A DNA stretch of 64,000 nucleotides from Candidatus Colwellia aromaticivorans (GTDB lineage: Bacteria; Pseudomonadota; Gammaproteobacteria; Enterobacterales; Alteromonadaceae): positions 41,782 to 105,781 of the forward strand of contig NZ_QOLD01000095.1 in assembly GCF_003333305.1 (NCBI RefSeq). The letters run 5' to 3'. The notes below the pieces were generated by a model that searched no databases, was not told the origin of the DNA, and saw nothing but the letters and a program-made list of their open reading frames with translations. Position numbers and translations under genes: made by a program. Below are positions 47,266 through 57,584 of the stretch, piece by piece (the stretch's first letter is position 1; each line of letters starts with the position of its first letter).

Positions 47266-47886
47266 ATGCAAAAAAACATTCTTTATATTCATGGTTTTAA
47301 TTCGTCACCTTTATCGGTAAAAGCAGAGCAAGCACGACAATATTTTTTCAATAACTTTCCTCAGGTTCATTTTTATTGTCCGCAAGTTGCCAGCAATCCC
47401 AAAGAGGCTATTGATCAACTAGAACATATAATTCAATCGTCTCAAACTAAGGGCTTATGGTATTTAATGGGTTCCTCATTAGGAGGATATTTTGCTAGTC
47501 ACCTGTCAGAAAAATATAACTTCCCTTGTGTACTTATTAATCCTGCCATTAAACCTTTTGAATTACTTCAAGACTATCTTGGCGAACAAGTGAACCCTTA
47601 CACTGAAGAAGTTTATCAAGTCACCACAGAGCATATGACTGAACTAAAAGTGATTGAACCAAAGCCTCCTAGTTTTGATATGCAGCAAAAAAATAATTAT
47701 CTAGTTATGGTACAAACCGATGATGAAGTGTTAAATTACCAAGAAGCAGTGAAAAAGTACCAACATTGTCGACTAGTAGTGGAGGAGGGTGGTGATCATA
47801 GTTTTGTCGATTTTGAACAACATTTACCGGTAATAGCAGACTTTTTCAACTTAACAGTTTTTAATACAGCAAAAAACATCCAATAA
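47266..47886 (+). CDS. yqiA: YqiA, alpha/beta-hydrolase esterase
   Basis: 206 aa (E. coli 193), alpha/beta-hydrolase. The N terminus ILYIHGFNSSPLSVKAEQ holds the oxyanion HGF motif, the nucleophile elbow is GSSLGGYF, the acid lies in VQTDDEVL and the catalytic His in GGDHSF. E. coli YqiA hydrolyses palmitoyl-CoA and short p-nitrophenyl esters. It is 31 bases upstream of parE. Confidence 0.92.
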   Translation: MQKNILYIHGFNSSPLSVKAEQARQYFFNNFPQVHFYCPQVASNPKEAIDQLEHIIQSSQTKGLWYLMGSSLGGYFASHLSEKYNFPCVLINPAIKPFELLQDYLGEQVNPYTEEVYQVTTEHMTELKVIEPKPPSFDMQQKNNYLVMVQTDDEVLNYQEAVKKYQHCRLVVEEGGDHSFVDFEQHLPVIADFFNLTVFNTAKNIQ

Positions 47887-47917
47887 AAAATAATATTTAT
47901 AAAGATACGATATAAAC

Positions 47918-49810
47918 ATGACCGACCAATATAATTCCGATTCCATCGAAGTACTAAGCGGCTTAGAACCCGTTCGACGTCGCCCAGGTATGTATACTGA
48001 TACCACGCGCCCAAATCATTTAGGTCAAGAAGTTATTGATAACTCGGTGGATGAGGCACTTGCCGGTCATGCACAAAATATTATAGTGGTATTAGATACC
48101 GATCAATCATTAGAAATTACTGATGATGGCCGTGGTATGCCAACAGATATTCATCCTGAAGAAGGCGTTTCAGGGGTTGAGCTAATCTTTTGTAAGTTAC
48201 ACGCGGGTGGTAAATTTTCTAATAAAAGCTATCAATTTTCCGGTGGTTTGCATGGTGTTGGTATTTCTGTTGTTAATGCCTTGTCCACGCGTGTAGATGT
48301 TACCGTAAGGCGTAATGGCCTTGTCTATGAAATGGCTTTTGAAAATGGCGATAAAGTTGAAGAGTTAACTCAAACGGGCACTGTTGGCAAACGTAATACC
48401 GGTACTCGAGTAAAATTCTGGCCTGATCCTAGCTATTTTGACTCCTCTAAATTTTCTGTATTAAAGCTTACCCATTTATTAAAAGCAAAAGCGGTATTGT
48501 GTCCCGGTTTAATCATTAAGTTTCATGACAAAATTGAAAATAAAAAATACGAATGGTGTTATGAAGATGGTCTAACAGACTATTTAAAAGAGTCTGTAAA
48601 AGGTTATGTTAATTTACCCGAAGAGCCTTTTGTTGGCGTGTTTTCTTCGCAAAATGAAGCGGCAGACTGGGCAGTAACTTGGCTACCTGAAGGCGGAGAA
48701 GGAATAGGCGAAAGTTATGTTAACTTAATTCCTACTATTGCTGGCGGCACACATGTAAACGGTTTACGCCAAGGTTTGTTAGAATCTATGCGTGAGTTTT
48801 GTGAATTTAGAAACTTAGTTCCTCGCGGTGTTAAATTAACGCCTGATGATATTTGGGACAAATGTAGCTATATATTATCAATAAAAATGCAAGACCCACA
48901 ATTTGCCGGCCAAACGAAAGAGCGTTTATCATCACGCCAATGTGCAGCGTTTGTAACAGGTGTAGTGAAAGATTCTTTTAGCTTATGGCTAAATGAACAT
49001 ACGGACATAGCTGAAACCCTTGCAGAATTTTGTATTAGCAACGCTCAAAAAAGAATGCGTGCAAGTAAAAAAGTTGTACGAAAAAAGATTACCCAAGGCC
49101 CGGCATTACCAGGAAAGCTTACCGACTGTGGTAGCCAAGATTTAGCGCGTACAGAATTGTTTTTAGTGGAAGGTGATTCTGCGGGCGGTAGTGCTAAACA
49201 GGCACGTGATCGTGAAATACAAGCTATTATGCCACTGAGAGGAAAAATTCTTAATACGTGGGAAGTTGACTCAGGCCAAATTCTTGCCTCGCAAGAAGTT
49301 CATGATATTTCGGTTGCGTTAGGGATCGATCCTGATAGTGATGATTTATCAGAATTACGTTACGGTAAAATTTGTATTCTTGCTGATGCTGACTCCGACG
49401 GACTTCACATTGCCACCTTATTATGTGCCTTATTTACTCAACATTTTTTACCACTAGTACAAGCAGGGCATGTTTATGTAGCAATGCCGCCATTGTATCG
49501 CATTGATGTTGGTAAAGAAGTCTTTTACGCGCTAGATGAAGCCGAAAAAGACGGAATTCTTGACCGAATCGAAGCCGAGAAAAAGCGTGGAAAAGTGAAC
49601 GTACAGCGCTTTAAAGGTTTGGGCGAAATGAACCCTCCACAATTACGCGAAACCACCATGGATCCTAATACCCGCCGTTTAGTGCAATTAACTGCGCTTG
49701 ATGAAGAACACAGCCAAACCATTGAAATGATGGATATGTTGTTATCAAAAAAACGCAGTGGCGATCGCAAAGAGTGGCTGCAAAGTAAAGGTAATATGGC
49801 AGTAGTTTAA
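47918..49810 (+). CDS. parE: ParE, topoisomerase IV subunit B
   Basis: ATPase subunit of topoisomerase IV, which decatenates daughter chromosomes. The protein has 630 aa, equal to E. coli. The GHKL ATP site shows EVIDNSVDEALAGH and DDGRGMPTD, then GGLHGVGISVVNAL. The toprim region shows FLVEGDSAGGSAKQARDR, PLRGKILNTWE and LADADSDGLHI. It is followed by parC after 101 bases on the same strand. Confidence 0.97.
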   Translation: MTDQYNSDSIEVLSGLEPVRRRPGMYTDTTRPNHLGQEVIDNSVDEALAGHAQNIIVVLDTDQSLEITDDGRGMPTDIHPEEGVSGVELIFCKLHAGGKFSNKSYQFSGGLHGVGISVVNALSTRVDVTVRRNGLVYEMAFENGDKVEELTQTGTVGKRNTGTRVKFWPDPSYFDSSKFSVLKLTHLLKAKAVLCPGLIIKFHDKIENKKYEWCYEDGLTDYLKESVKGYVNLPEEPFVGVFSSQNEAADWAVTWLPEGGEGIGESYVNLIPTIAGGTHVNGLRQGLLESMREFCEFRNLVPRGVKLTPDDIWDKCSYILSIKMQDPQFAGQTKERLSSRQCAAFVTGVVKDSFSLWLNEHTDIAETLAEFCISNAQKRMRASKKVVRKKITQGPALPGKLTDCGSQDLARTELFLVEGDSAGGSAKQARDREIQAIMPLRGKILNTWEVDSGQILASQEVHDISVALGIDPDSDDLSELRYGKICILADADSDGLHIATLLCALFTQHFLPLVQAGHVYVAMPPLYRIDVGKEVFYALDEAEKDGILDRIEAEKKRGKVNVQRFKGLGEMNPPQLRETTMDPNTRRLVQLTALDEEHSQTIEMMDMLLSKKRSGDRKEWLQSKGNMAVV

Positions 49811-49911
49811 TTCTACTTCATATCATTATTAATAATAAAAATAAATCGTACTCATACTTTAGACGCTCGTGTTTGCGATATTCATGTTTACGGAAATAGG
49901 AAAATCATTTC

Positions 49912-52206
49912 ATGTCTGATGTGCTCGAATATAGTCCTGACGGGGTAGAGCAAGTTCCCCTAAGACGCTTTACAGAAGAAGCTTATTTAAACTACTCCAT
50001 GTACGTTATTATGGACCGTGCCTTGCCACATATTGGTGATGGCTTAAAGCCAGTTCAACGACGTATCGTTTATGCCATGTCAGAACTGGGTTTATCGGCA
50101 ACAGCTAAATATAAAAAGTCAGCTCGTACCGTTGGTGATGTGCTCGGTAAATTTCATCCTCATGGTGACAGTGCTTGTTATGAAGCTATGGTATTAATGG
50201 CGCAACCGTTTTCTTATCGTTATCCTTTAGTTGATGGGCAAGGGAACTGGGGCGCACCCGATGATCCAAAATCTTTCGCGGCTATGCGTTATACAGAATC
50301 ACGATTATCACGTTTTAGTGAGGTTCTTCTAGCTGAGCTTGGCCAAGGAACTGTTGATTGGGTGCCAAACTTTGACGGCACCATGCAAGAGCCAAAAACG
50401 CTGCCAGCGCGTTTACCTCATATTATGCTCAACGGCATTACGGGTATTGCTGTAGGCATGGCAACCGATATTCCCCCCCATAATGTCCGTGAAATTGCCG
50501 CTGCCTGTGTGCATTTAATTGAGCAACCTAAAGCAGAAGTGAGTGATTTACTCGAATTTGTTCAAGGGCCGGATTACCCAACGGATGCGGAAATAATTAC
50601 CCCTAAAGCAGATATTGAAAAAATATATCAAACGGGGCGTGGCAGCATTAAAATGCGTGCGGTTTATGATATAGAACAGGGTGAAGTGGTGATCACCGCA
50701 TTACCGCATCAAGCATCAGGTGGTAAAATATTAGAACAAATTGCGGGACAAATGAACGCGAAAAAACTGCCTATGGTGGTAGATCTTCGTGATGAATCTG
50801 ATCATGAAACTCCTGTACGCTTAGTGATTGTTCCTCGATCGAATCGAGTTGATATAGAGCAATTAATGCAGCATTTGTTTGCGAGTACCGATTTAGAAAA
50901 AAGTTACCGCGTTAACATCAATATGATTGGTTTAGACAATCGCCCAGCGGTGAAAAACTTACGAGAGATTTTAACTGAGTGGCTTGAATATCGTCGTGAA
51001 ACAGTTCGTCGACGTTTGCAATATCGTTTAGATAAAGTATTGGCACGTTTACATATTTTAGACGGTTTATTAGTCGCTTACTTAAATATTGATGAAGTTA
51101 TTGAGATCATCCGTGGTTATGATGATCCAAAAGCCGAGTTAATGTCGCGCTTTAGTTTGTCAGAAATTCAAGCCCATGCCATCTTAGAAATTAAACTAAG
51201 ACAGCTCGCTAAATTAGAAGAAGTTAAAATTCGCGCAGAGCAAGATGACTTACGCGAAGAGCAAGAATATTTAGAAAAAATTCTTAATTCAAAAGCGCGC
51301 ATGAGTACGCTAATGAAAAAAGAAATTTTGGCTGCAGCAGAAGAATATGGTGATGATCGTCGCTCTAAATTAGTAGAGCGTGCTGAATCAAAAGCCTTAA
51401 CTGAAAAAGATCTGGTGCCAAGTGAGTCCGTCACTGTTGTGGTATCAGACAAAGGTTGGGCGCGATGTGCTAAAGGGCATGATATTGATGCTACTGCACT
51501 TAGCTATAAAGCGGGCGATAGTTATCTATGTTTAGCCAAAGGACGAAGTAACCGTCCGGTAGTCTTTATTGACTCATCAGGAAGGGCTTTTACTACCGAT
51601 GCGCATACGCTACCAACGGCACGTAGCCAAGGAGAACCACTCACAGGGCGATTTAACCTAGCAGCAGGTGAAAATTTTGTACATTGTTTAATGGCTGATG
51701 ATGACACCCAATATTTACTGGTTAGTGATGCTGGGTATGGTTTTATTAGTTGTTTCGGCGATATGAACAGTCGCAATAAAAATGGTAAGGCAATGATATC
51801 ATTGCCAAAAGGTTCAAGGGTGTTAACGCCGCAGTTAATTGAAAATATTGAGAGTGCTTCTTGTTTAGCTATCACCACTGAAGGACGAATGTTAGTATTT
51901 CCGGTGAAAAATCTACCTATTTTAAGTAAAGGTAAGGGAAATAAAATTATTAATATTCCATCAGCGCGCGCTAAGGCACGTGAAGAACTTGTTACTTTGC
52001 TTGCCATTGTGCCAGATGGTGCATCAGTTACCTTGCATGCGGGTAGACGTAAACTCACCTTAAAAACCAGTGATATTGAGCATTATCGTGGCGAACGTGG
52101 CCGTAGGGGTAATAAGTTACCACGTGGTTTGCAAAGGGTAGATCAAGTTGATGTGGAGTTGATTAAATTAACTGAAGTGGAACTAGATATTAGCGATAAA
52201 GAGTAA
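49912..52206 (+). CDS. parC: ParC, topoisomerase IV subunit A
   Basis: DNA cleavage-rejoining subunit, 764 aa (E. coli 752). The catalytic Tyr is Tyr127 in [11 protein letters not shown]. The quinolone-determining segment [11 protein letters not shown] carries Ser87 and Glu91, equal to E. coli wild-type Ser80 and Glu84, so no resistance change is present. The C-terminal beta-pinwheel (about 500-740) has degenerate blades. A probable terminator follows at 52247-52270. Confidence 0.97.
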   Translation: MSDVLEYSPDGVEQVPLRRFTEEAYLNYSMYVIMDRALPHIGDGLKPVQRRIVYAMSELGLSATAKYKKSARTVGDVLGKFHPHGDSACYEAMVLMAQPFSYRYPLVDGQGNWGAPDDPKSFAAMRYTESRLSRFSEVLLAELGQGTVDWVPNFDGTMQEPKTLPARLPHIMLNGITGIAVGMATDIPPHNVREIAAACVHLIEQPKAEVSDLLEFVQGPDYPTDAEIITPKADIEKIYQTGRGSIKMRAVYDIEQGEVVITALPHQASGGKILEQIAGQMNAKKLPMVVDLRDESDHETPVRLVIVPRSNRVDIEQLMQHLFASTDLEKSYRVNINMIGLDNRPAVKNLREILTEWLEYRRETVRRRLQYRLDKVLARLHILDGLLVAYLNIDEVIEIIRGYDDPKAELMSRFSLSEIQAHAILEIKLRQLAKLEEVKIRAEQDDLREEQEYLEKILNSKARMSTLMKKEILAAAEEYGDDRRSKLVERAESKALTEKDLVPSESVTVVVSDKGWARCAKGHDIDATALSYKAGDSYLCLAKGRSNRPVVFIDSSGRAFTTDAHTLPTARSQGEPLTGRFNLAAGENFVHCLMADDDTQYLLVSDAGYGFISCFGDMNSRNKNGKAMISLPKGSRVLTPQLIENIESASCLAITTEGRMLVFPVKNLPILSKGKGNKIINIPSARAKAREELVTLLAIVPDGASVTLHAGRRKLTLKTSDIEHYRGERGRRGNKLPRGLQRVDQVDVELIKLTEVELDISDKE

Positions 52207-52246
52207 AATTTTATTTCTTGAAAAACTACAATGTTATGTAAATTCT

Positions 52247-52270
52247 AGGGTGCCAAGGATGGCTCCCTTT
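52247..52270 (+). terminator. Probable terminator after parC
   Basis: AGGGTGCCA pairs with TGGCTCCCT (one T-T mismatch) around AGGA, followed by a short TTT run. It lies 40 bases after the parC stop. Confidence 0.55.
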
Positions 52271-52374
52271 GCTGATTTATTCAAATTAGTATCATTCATT
52301 GATCAACATCAACTAAGACGTAAACAATAATTGTTTTCATTGTGTCCTTACCCATCTCAGTGTAGAATGCAAAT

Positions 52375-52393
52375 AGTAGTAATTCTCATTATC
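52375..52393 (+). promoter_or_regulatory. Probable Fur box upstream of feoA
   Basis: AGTAGTAATTCTCATTATC matches the Fur consensus GATAATGATAATCATTATC at 13 of 19 positions, with the right half (TCATTATC) perfect. It lies about 130 bases before feoA. Iron repression of feoAB by Fur is the expected regulation. The rest of the 319-bp gap shows no gene. Confidence 0.6.
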
Positions 52394-52525
52394 TTTTGTA
52401 TTGTGTTCTCTAAAGTATATTTTTAGCGAATGTTACTAACAAAGTAATGATGATATTTTATTTGTATTTAGCCGGCTTGTCTTTAACCAACTGTTGTTAA
52501 AGGTGAAGTAGAAAAAGGTAAAGAA

Positions 52526-52750
52526 ATGACTTTAGTTGATGTAGCCAAAAATCAGGTTGTTAAAATTAGCGGGTTACCGCTTGATGAAATGCTTTCTGCT
52601 CAATTATTAGAGCAAGGTTTTGCTTTGCGTACCGAAGTAGCATTAGCGCATAAAGCGCCATTTAACGGACCAATCGCTTTTCGATTACATAACACTAAAA
52701 TAAGCATTCAACGCTCTATTGCCGAACAAATTCAAGTTGCTAGCATGTAA
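52526..52750 (+). CDS. feoA: FeoA, ferrous iron transport accessory protein
   Basis: 74 aa, SH3-like fold (E. coli 75 aa). It contains VVKISGLPLDEMLSAQLLEQGFALRTEV and ends in FRLHNTKISIQRSIAEQIQVA, typical of FeoA. It supports FeoB in ferrous iron uptake by an undefined mechanism. Its ATG is at 52526, with a good AAGG region upstream. feoB follows after 78 bases that hold a small GTAGG/CCTAC hairpin. Confidence 0.92.
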   Translation: MTLVDVAKNQVVKISGLPLDEMLSAQLLEQGFALRTEVALAHKAPFNGPIAFRLHNTKISIQRSIAEQIQVASM

Positions 52751-52828
52751 TTTTTTGTAGGTTTGGCTTCAATCCTACGACGTATTTAAACACCGTTCCA
52801 TTTAGTAAGCGTTATATGAGTTTTCATC

Positions 52829-55030
52829 ATGAGTTGTTGTTCTAGTTCTTCATCATGCAGCCAATCTTCTGATAAAGGTGCTGTCTTGCCAGTAAAAGGG
52901 TTGCATTACGCCCTTGTTGGATTTGCTAATACAGGCAAAAGTACATTATTTAATTTACTGTCTTCTCATAATAAAAATGCAGTCCAGCAAAATGTTGGTA
53001 ATTTCTCAGGCATTACGGTAGCGGCGACAAAAACATCAATACAGTTAAATGGTGTCGACACTTTTCTTTCAGATTTACCCGGCCTAAGTTCACTAACTAA
53101 ACGCGGTGAGCAAGGTCAAGACTTAACTATTTCTCAACAATTTATCACAACCAATGATATTGATTGTTTGATTAATGTCGTTGATGTTAACCAAATAAGC
53201 CGTCAACTTTATCTTACTACACAGCTGCTTGAATTAGGCGTGCCTATGATAGTAGTGCTGAATAAAATGGATAGGCAGAAACATGCCTCGGTTAATGTTG
53301 GTAAATTAAGCGCAGAATTAGGCTGTCCTGTGGTGGCGCTAAGTGCGCATGATAAAGATGCACTAGTCTGCATGGAGAAAAACTTATTATTAGCGCAACA
53401 AGAATTTACCCAACAAGACCAAGTTTTAAAACAAGCTAAAACAGAAGAAAATCAAAACCTGCCAGGTGAAAGTTCATCAGCAATTCAAGCAAGACAAGAT
53501 TATGTTGCAGATGTTTTATCCCGATCAAGTGTTGGTGGAGGCGGAGCTCGCTTTTCTGATAGCTTAGATAATTTTGTCTTGCATCCGCTGACGGGTATTC
53601 CGGTATTTTTAGGCATGATGTATTTATTATTTATGTTTGCTATTAATGTCGGTAGTGCGTTTATTGATTTTTTTGATATTCTCAGTGGCACCATTTTTGT
53701 TGACTATCCGCTCCATTTTCTTGCTCCTTTAGGTTTACCGCAGTGGTCACTCACTATCGTGGAAGGTATTGGTAGTGGCATACAAACTGTTGCTACTTTT
53801 ATTCCTGTTATCGCTTGTTTATTTATTGGCTTATCATTATTAGAAAACTCAGGTTATTTGGCTCGTGCTGCTTTTGTAGTGGATAGCGTGATGCAAAAAA
53901 TTGGCTTGCCGGGTAAAGCTTTTGTGCCGCTTATTGTTGGTTTTGGTTGTACCGTACCAGCGGTTATGTCAGCGCGAGTACTCGACAGCGAAAGAGAGCG
54001 TATTACCACTATTATGATGTCGCCATTTATGTCATGTGGAGCGCGCTTACCGGTTTACGCATTATTCGCCGCGGCCTTTTTTCCTGAAAGCGGCCAAAAC
54101 TTAGTGTTTTTATTGTATTTGATTGGCATTGCTGCTGCTATATTCACGGGGTTTTTGCTTAAAAAAACCGTATTATCTGGTACTAGTTCATTGAATATAA
54201 TGGAATTACCACCTTACGAATTACCTAAAATTGTCACTATCAGTAAACGTGTGTGGCAACGTACTTATAGCTTTGTTACCGGCGCAGGTAAAACTATTGT
54301 TATTGTGGTGTGCTTACTAAACTTTTTAAACTCTATAGGCACAGACGGAAGTTTTGGTCATCAAGACAGCGAAAAATCTATTTTAAGCCAAAGCGCACAA
54401 GTGGTAATGCCACTGCTTACGCCTATGGGCATTAAGGAAGATAATTGGCAAGCAGGTGTTGGTATTATTACTGGAATTTTTGCTAAAGAAGTTCTGGTAG
54501 CAACGTTTAACAGTTTATATTCCCCAAGTAATAGTGTAGACGGTGAAGCGCCATCGTTAACGGCAAGTTGGCATGATGCCATTAGTAGTATTAAAGAGAA
54601 TTTATTGGGTATCGCGCCCGATGATCCTTTAGGTATTGATGTTGGTGACCTGAGTGATTTAGCGCAGGTAGCTAAAGATCAAGATGTAGAGTTAAGTACT
54701 TATCAAGTAATGCAAGCCGCTTTTGCCGGACAGTTGGGTGCGTTTAGTTACTTGCTTTTTATTCTTCTATACACGCCATGTATCGCTGCTATGGGTGCAA
54801 TTAAAAATGAAGTAGGCACTCGTTGGGCTGGTTTTGCTGCTATTTGGAGTTTCTTACTGGCTTATTTAATGGCAACGTTATGTTTTCAAGTGGGTAACTT
54901 TTTTGCTGCGCCATTTATGGCAAGTATTTATATTGCTGCCGTATTCTTGTGTTTTGCGGGTATTTATTTTTGGCTCAAACATCAAGGGCGCAAAGTGCTC
55001 ACTATTCCTATCTCGGTAAGTTATTCATAA
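52829..55030 (+). CDS. feoB: FeoB, ferrous iron transporter
   Basis: 733 aa (E. coli 773). A cytoplasmic G domain has G1 GFANTGKST, G3 DLPGL, and G4 NKMD. The permease half has about eight or more membrane segments, including the gating motifs GFGCTVPAVMSARVL and SPFMSCGARLPVYALF with the Cys residues typical of FeoB. The extreme N terminus, MSCCSSSSSCSQSS, is a Cys/Ser run not found in E. coli FeoB and could bind metal. No FeoC follows; pfkA is next. Confidence 0.95.
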   Translation: MSCCSSSSSCSQSSDKGAVLPVKGLHYALVGFANTGKSTLFNLLSSHNKNAVQQNVGNFSGITVAATKTSIQLNGVDTFLSDLPGLSSLTKRGEQGQDLTISQQFITTNDIDCLINVVDVNQISRQLYLTTQLLELGVPMIVVLNKMDRQKHASVNVGKLSAELGCPVVALSAHDKDALVCMEKNLLLAQQEFTQQDQVLKQAKTEENQNLPGESSSAIQARQDYVADVLSRSSVGGGGARFSDSLDNFVLHPLTGIPVFLGMMYLLFMFAINVGSAFIDFFDILSGTIFVDYPLHFLAPLGLPQWSLTIVEGIGSGIQTVATFIPVIACLFIGLSLLENSGYLARAAFVVDSVMQKIGLPGKAFVPLIVGFGCTVPAVMSARVLDSERERITTIMMSPFMSCGARLPVYALFAAAFFPESGQNLVFLLYLIGIAAAIFTGFLLKKTVLSGTSSLNIMELPPYELPKIVTISKRVWQRTYSFVTGAGKTIVIVVCLLNFLNSIGTDGSFGHQDSEKSILSQSAQVVMPLLTPMGIKEDNWQAGVGIITGIFAKEVLVATFNSLYSPSNSVDGEAPSLTASWHDAISSIKENLLGIAPDDPLGIDVGDLSDLAQVAKDQDVELSTYQVMQAAFAGQLGAFSYLLFILLYTPCIAAMGAIKNEVGTRWAGFAAIWSFLLAYLMATLCFQVGNFFAAPFMASIYIAAVFLCFAGIYFWLKHQGRKVLTIPISVSYS

Positions 55031-55134
55031 AGCTTATAGGCACTTATTAGTGCTTAGTAACGCTAAAATTTTTCGATGTGGTTGTGGTATAGTTTTCTTA
55101 ATGAGATAAAATTGAGATTACAGGAAATATCCAC

Positions 55135-56169
55135 ATGTCGAATACCAATTGTAAACGCATTGCTATTTTAACCAGTGGTGGCGATGCGCCGGGCATGAAT
55201 GCCGCTATTCGCGCTGTTGTGCTGTCTGCTCATCATTATCATATCGATGTTATTGGTTTTTATCATGGTTATAACGGTTTGATTTGTGCTGAAAGTATAA
55301 ATGAATCAAAGCTTATAGAGCTCACTGATGTTAATAGTATTATTCATCGTGGTGGTACTTTTTTAAAAAGTGCTCGCTGTGAGCAAATGCTAACAAAAGA
55401 CGGCCTCAAACAAGCAGCTAAAACCCTAGAAGAAAAAAACATAGATGCCTTAATTGTTGTCGGTGGTGATGGGTCTTTTAACGGTTTATTAGCATTGAAA
55501 AACTATTGGCAAGGTCAGTTAATTGGAATTCCCGGTACTATTGATAACGATCTTGATGGCACAGATTTTACCATAGGCTTTTCAACGGCAGTGAATACAG
55601 CCATTGAAGCGATTGATAAAATTCGCGACACCGCTGATGCCTTTGAGCGGATTTTTCTCGTTGAATTGATGGGTCGACATAGCGGTCATATCACGTTTAA
55701 TGTGGGTATTGCCTGCGGTGCAGAACAAGTATTATCTTTTGAAAATTTCTCGGTGGCTGAGCAACAAAGTAAACTTAAAGTATTGGCAACAGAAATCAAA
55801 AATGCTCAGCAAAACCGTCATAGTAGTTATATTATTGTGATGGCCGAAAACTTATGGCCGGGCGGTGCTATTGAACTGGCAAAAAAATTGACAGAATTAG
55901 CAGGAATTGAATGTACAGCTTGTGTGTTAGGACATATTCAACGAGGTGGTTCGCCCGTACCCAAAGATAGATTATTAGCAACTAAAATGGGGGTTGCCGC
56001 AGTACAAGCTATTGTGGCAGGCGAAAATTACATTATGATTGCAGAGCAAAACAGCGCTACCTATTACATAGCGCTTGAACAAGCAGTTAAACACCACAAA
56101 GTGGTTAGTCAGCAACTCATCGATGCTCAAACAAATATCTTGGCATTAACTGCGCAAAATCAATATTAG
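55135..56169 (+). CDS. pfkA: PfkA, ATP-dependent 6-phosphofructokinase
   Basis: 344 aa (E. coli 320). It phosphorylates fructose 6-phosphate in glycolysis. It has ILTSGGDAPGMNAAIRAVV, VVGGDGSFNG (Gly rather than Asp in the nucleotide loop, so ATP-type rather than PPi-type), IPGTIDNDLDGTDFTIGF with the catalytic Asp, MGRHSGH and GHIQRGGSPVPKDRLLA. The C terminus is about 20 aa longer than in E. coli. It is convergent with the parA-like gene. Confidence 0.93.
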   Translation: MSNTNCKRIAILTSGGDAPGMNAAIRAVVLSAHHYHIDVIGFYHGYNGLICAESINESKLIELTDVNSIIHRGGTFLKSARCEQMLTKDGLKQAAKTLEEKNIDALIVVGGDGSFNGLLALKNYWQGQLIGIPGTIDNDLDGTDFTIGFSTAVNTAIEAIDKIRDTADAFERIFLVELMGRHSGHITFNVGIACGAEQVLSFENFSVAEQQSKLKVLATEIKNAQQNRHSSYIIVMAENLWPGGAIELAKKLTELAGIECTACVLGHIQRGGSPVPKDRLLATKMGVAAVQAIVAGENYIMIAEQNSATYYIALEQAVKHHKVVSQQLIDAQTNILALTAQNQY

Positions 56170-56180
56170 CAGTTTATTTT

Positions 56181-56957
56181 TTAACCGCTGCTACGGGGTG
56201 TTTCAATGAAATCATAAAGCGCTTTAAATTGCTGTGTTAAATTATGCTTAGGTGCAAAATAAGGTAATGGCATTGCATGTTGATGAGACTCGCGCATTTT
56301 TACCGAACTATTTAACATTACAGGTATAATTGGATAACCGGCTTCTATTAATTCATCTACTAATTGTTTCGGCAACTTGGCACGAGGTTGAAATTGATTA
56401 ACGATTACACCTTCAATAACCAAATCGTTATTGTGATCTTCACATATTTCATGAATTGATGCAGAAACACTTTCTAATGAATGGCGAGAAAAGGCATCGC
56501 AATCAAATGGGATCAAAACTCTGTCAGCACCAATTAATGCCGACTTGGTATAAAAATTTAGTGCAGGTGGTGTATCAATGTATATTTCATCATAAAACTC
56601 TTCTAGCGTTTCCATCGCTTTGCGTAGTGCAAAAATTTTGTAGCGAGATTCTAATTTATGCTCTATTTCAGGTAATTTATCGCAAGCAGGCATGATGAAA
56701 AGGTTTTCAAACGGGGTTTCAAATACAAATTCTTCTGCGCCACGTGTTTTGCCAAAAAAACCGACACTTTGATTTAAAAAATCAGCAATTGAAAGATCAC
56801 AAGCTTGATCTCCTAACAAATAATGACTTGAATTAGCCTGTGGATCTAAATCTATTACCAAGGTTTTCTTACCTGACATAGCACTTACGGCAGCTAAATT
56901 ACAAACAATACTAGTTTTACCCACCCCACCTTTTTTGTTAAAAATCAATCTGCGCAC
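56181..56957 (-). CDS. ParA-family ATPase, orphan (no ParB)
   Basis: 258 aa with the deviant Walker A KKGGVGKTS at the N terminus, the switch residue Asp in DLDPQANS, and YIDTPPAL for Walker B. The start is GTG at 56957 with GAGG eight bases upstream. No parB-like gene flanks it, so it is more likely one of the orphan ParA/MinD relatives that place envelope or polar complexes than a chromosome partition protein. It lies downstream of the lipoprotein gene set on the same strand after 141 bases. Confidence 0.85.
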   Translation of the reverse strand: MRRLIFNKKGGVGKTSIVCNLAAVSAMSGKKTLVIDLDPQANSSHYLLGDQACDLSIADFLNQSVGFFGKTRGAEEFVFETPFENLFIMPACDKLPEIEHKLESRYKIFALRKAMETLEEFYDEIYIDTPPALNFYTKSALIGADRVLIPFDCDAFSRHSLESVSASIHEICEDHNNDLVIEGVIVNQFQPRAKLPKQLVDELIEAGYPIIPVMLNSSVKMRESHQHAMPLPYFAPKHNLTQQFKALYDFIETPRSSG

Positions 56958-57098
56958 TATATCAACCTCGAATGAATTATGACTATTGAAAACGTTACTT
57001 ATTTCTAATTTAAGCGAGATTATAATATCACAAAGTCATTAAGAGTTAGAAAATGAAAATGATAAATTTTAACTGACTATTTATTAGTTAAATAGAAA

Positions 57099-57575
57099 TT
57101 AGCGTTGTTTGTCAATTCTCACGGTACTGTTGGCTAGATAGATCATTCTGACTTTATCTTTAGAGTGAAAAACCATGCTGTTATCATAGTCTTGAATCAC
57201 CATAAATTGCTCACCACTATCTGTTTTGATCATTAACTCAACTAAATAAGTGATCAGTTTTTCAGGCTGACTGTGACGATTATTGGCAATAGATCCACCA
57301 ATAATTGCGCCTAATATGGTAGCTACATCTCTGCCACTACCACCACCAAATTGGTTACCAATAACACCGCCAATGAGTGCTCCGCCAAAAGTGTGCCAAC
57401 CATTTTTTTTATCACGTATTAACTCTTCATGACTAATATTACGTACAGATACCACGCTGCCAAAAAGTACTTTTTCTACTGGTACTGCCTTGTTTCTGTC
57501 GTAATTAGCATAAACGCTTGTAGAATTAAAAAATAAAATGCATAACGCTAAAATGCCAAGTGATATCGTTTTCAT
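57099..57575 (-). CDS. Glycine-zipper envelope protein (SlyB / 17-kDa type)
   Basis: 158 aa. Signal peptide (about 1-23, ending VYA) without a lipobox, then a Gly-rich zipper GGALIGGVIGNQFGGGSGRDVATILGAIIGG (about 62-92) like the Rick_17kDa_Anti family, and a C-terminal small beta domain with VRMIYLANSTVRIDKQR. It starts nine bases after lpoB stops on the same strand and is probably co-transcribed. It is likely outer-membrane associated; exact role unknown. Confidence 0.82.
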   Translation of the reverse strand: MKTISLGILALCILFFNSTSVYANYDRNKAVPVEKVLFGSVVSVRNISHEELIRDKKNGWHTFGGALIGGVIGNQFGGGSGRDVATILGAIIGGSIANNRHSQPEKLITYLVELMIKTDSGEQFMVIQDYDNSMVFHSKDKVRMIYLANSTVRIDKQR

Positions 57576-57584
57576 ATTGCCTCC

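Noticed and set aside
52740..52780. Riboswitch between feoA and feoB
   Set aside because: Only a short GTAGG/CCTAC hairpin is present, with no conserved aptamer that I recognise.
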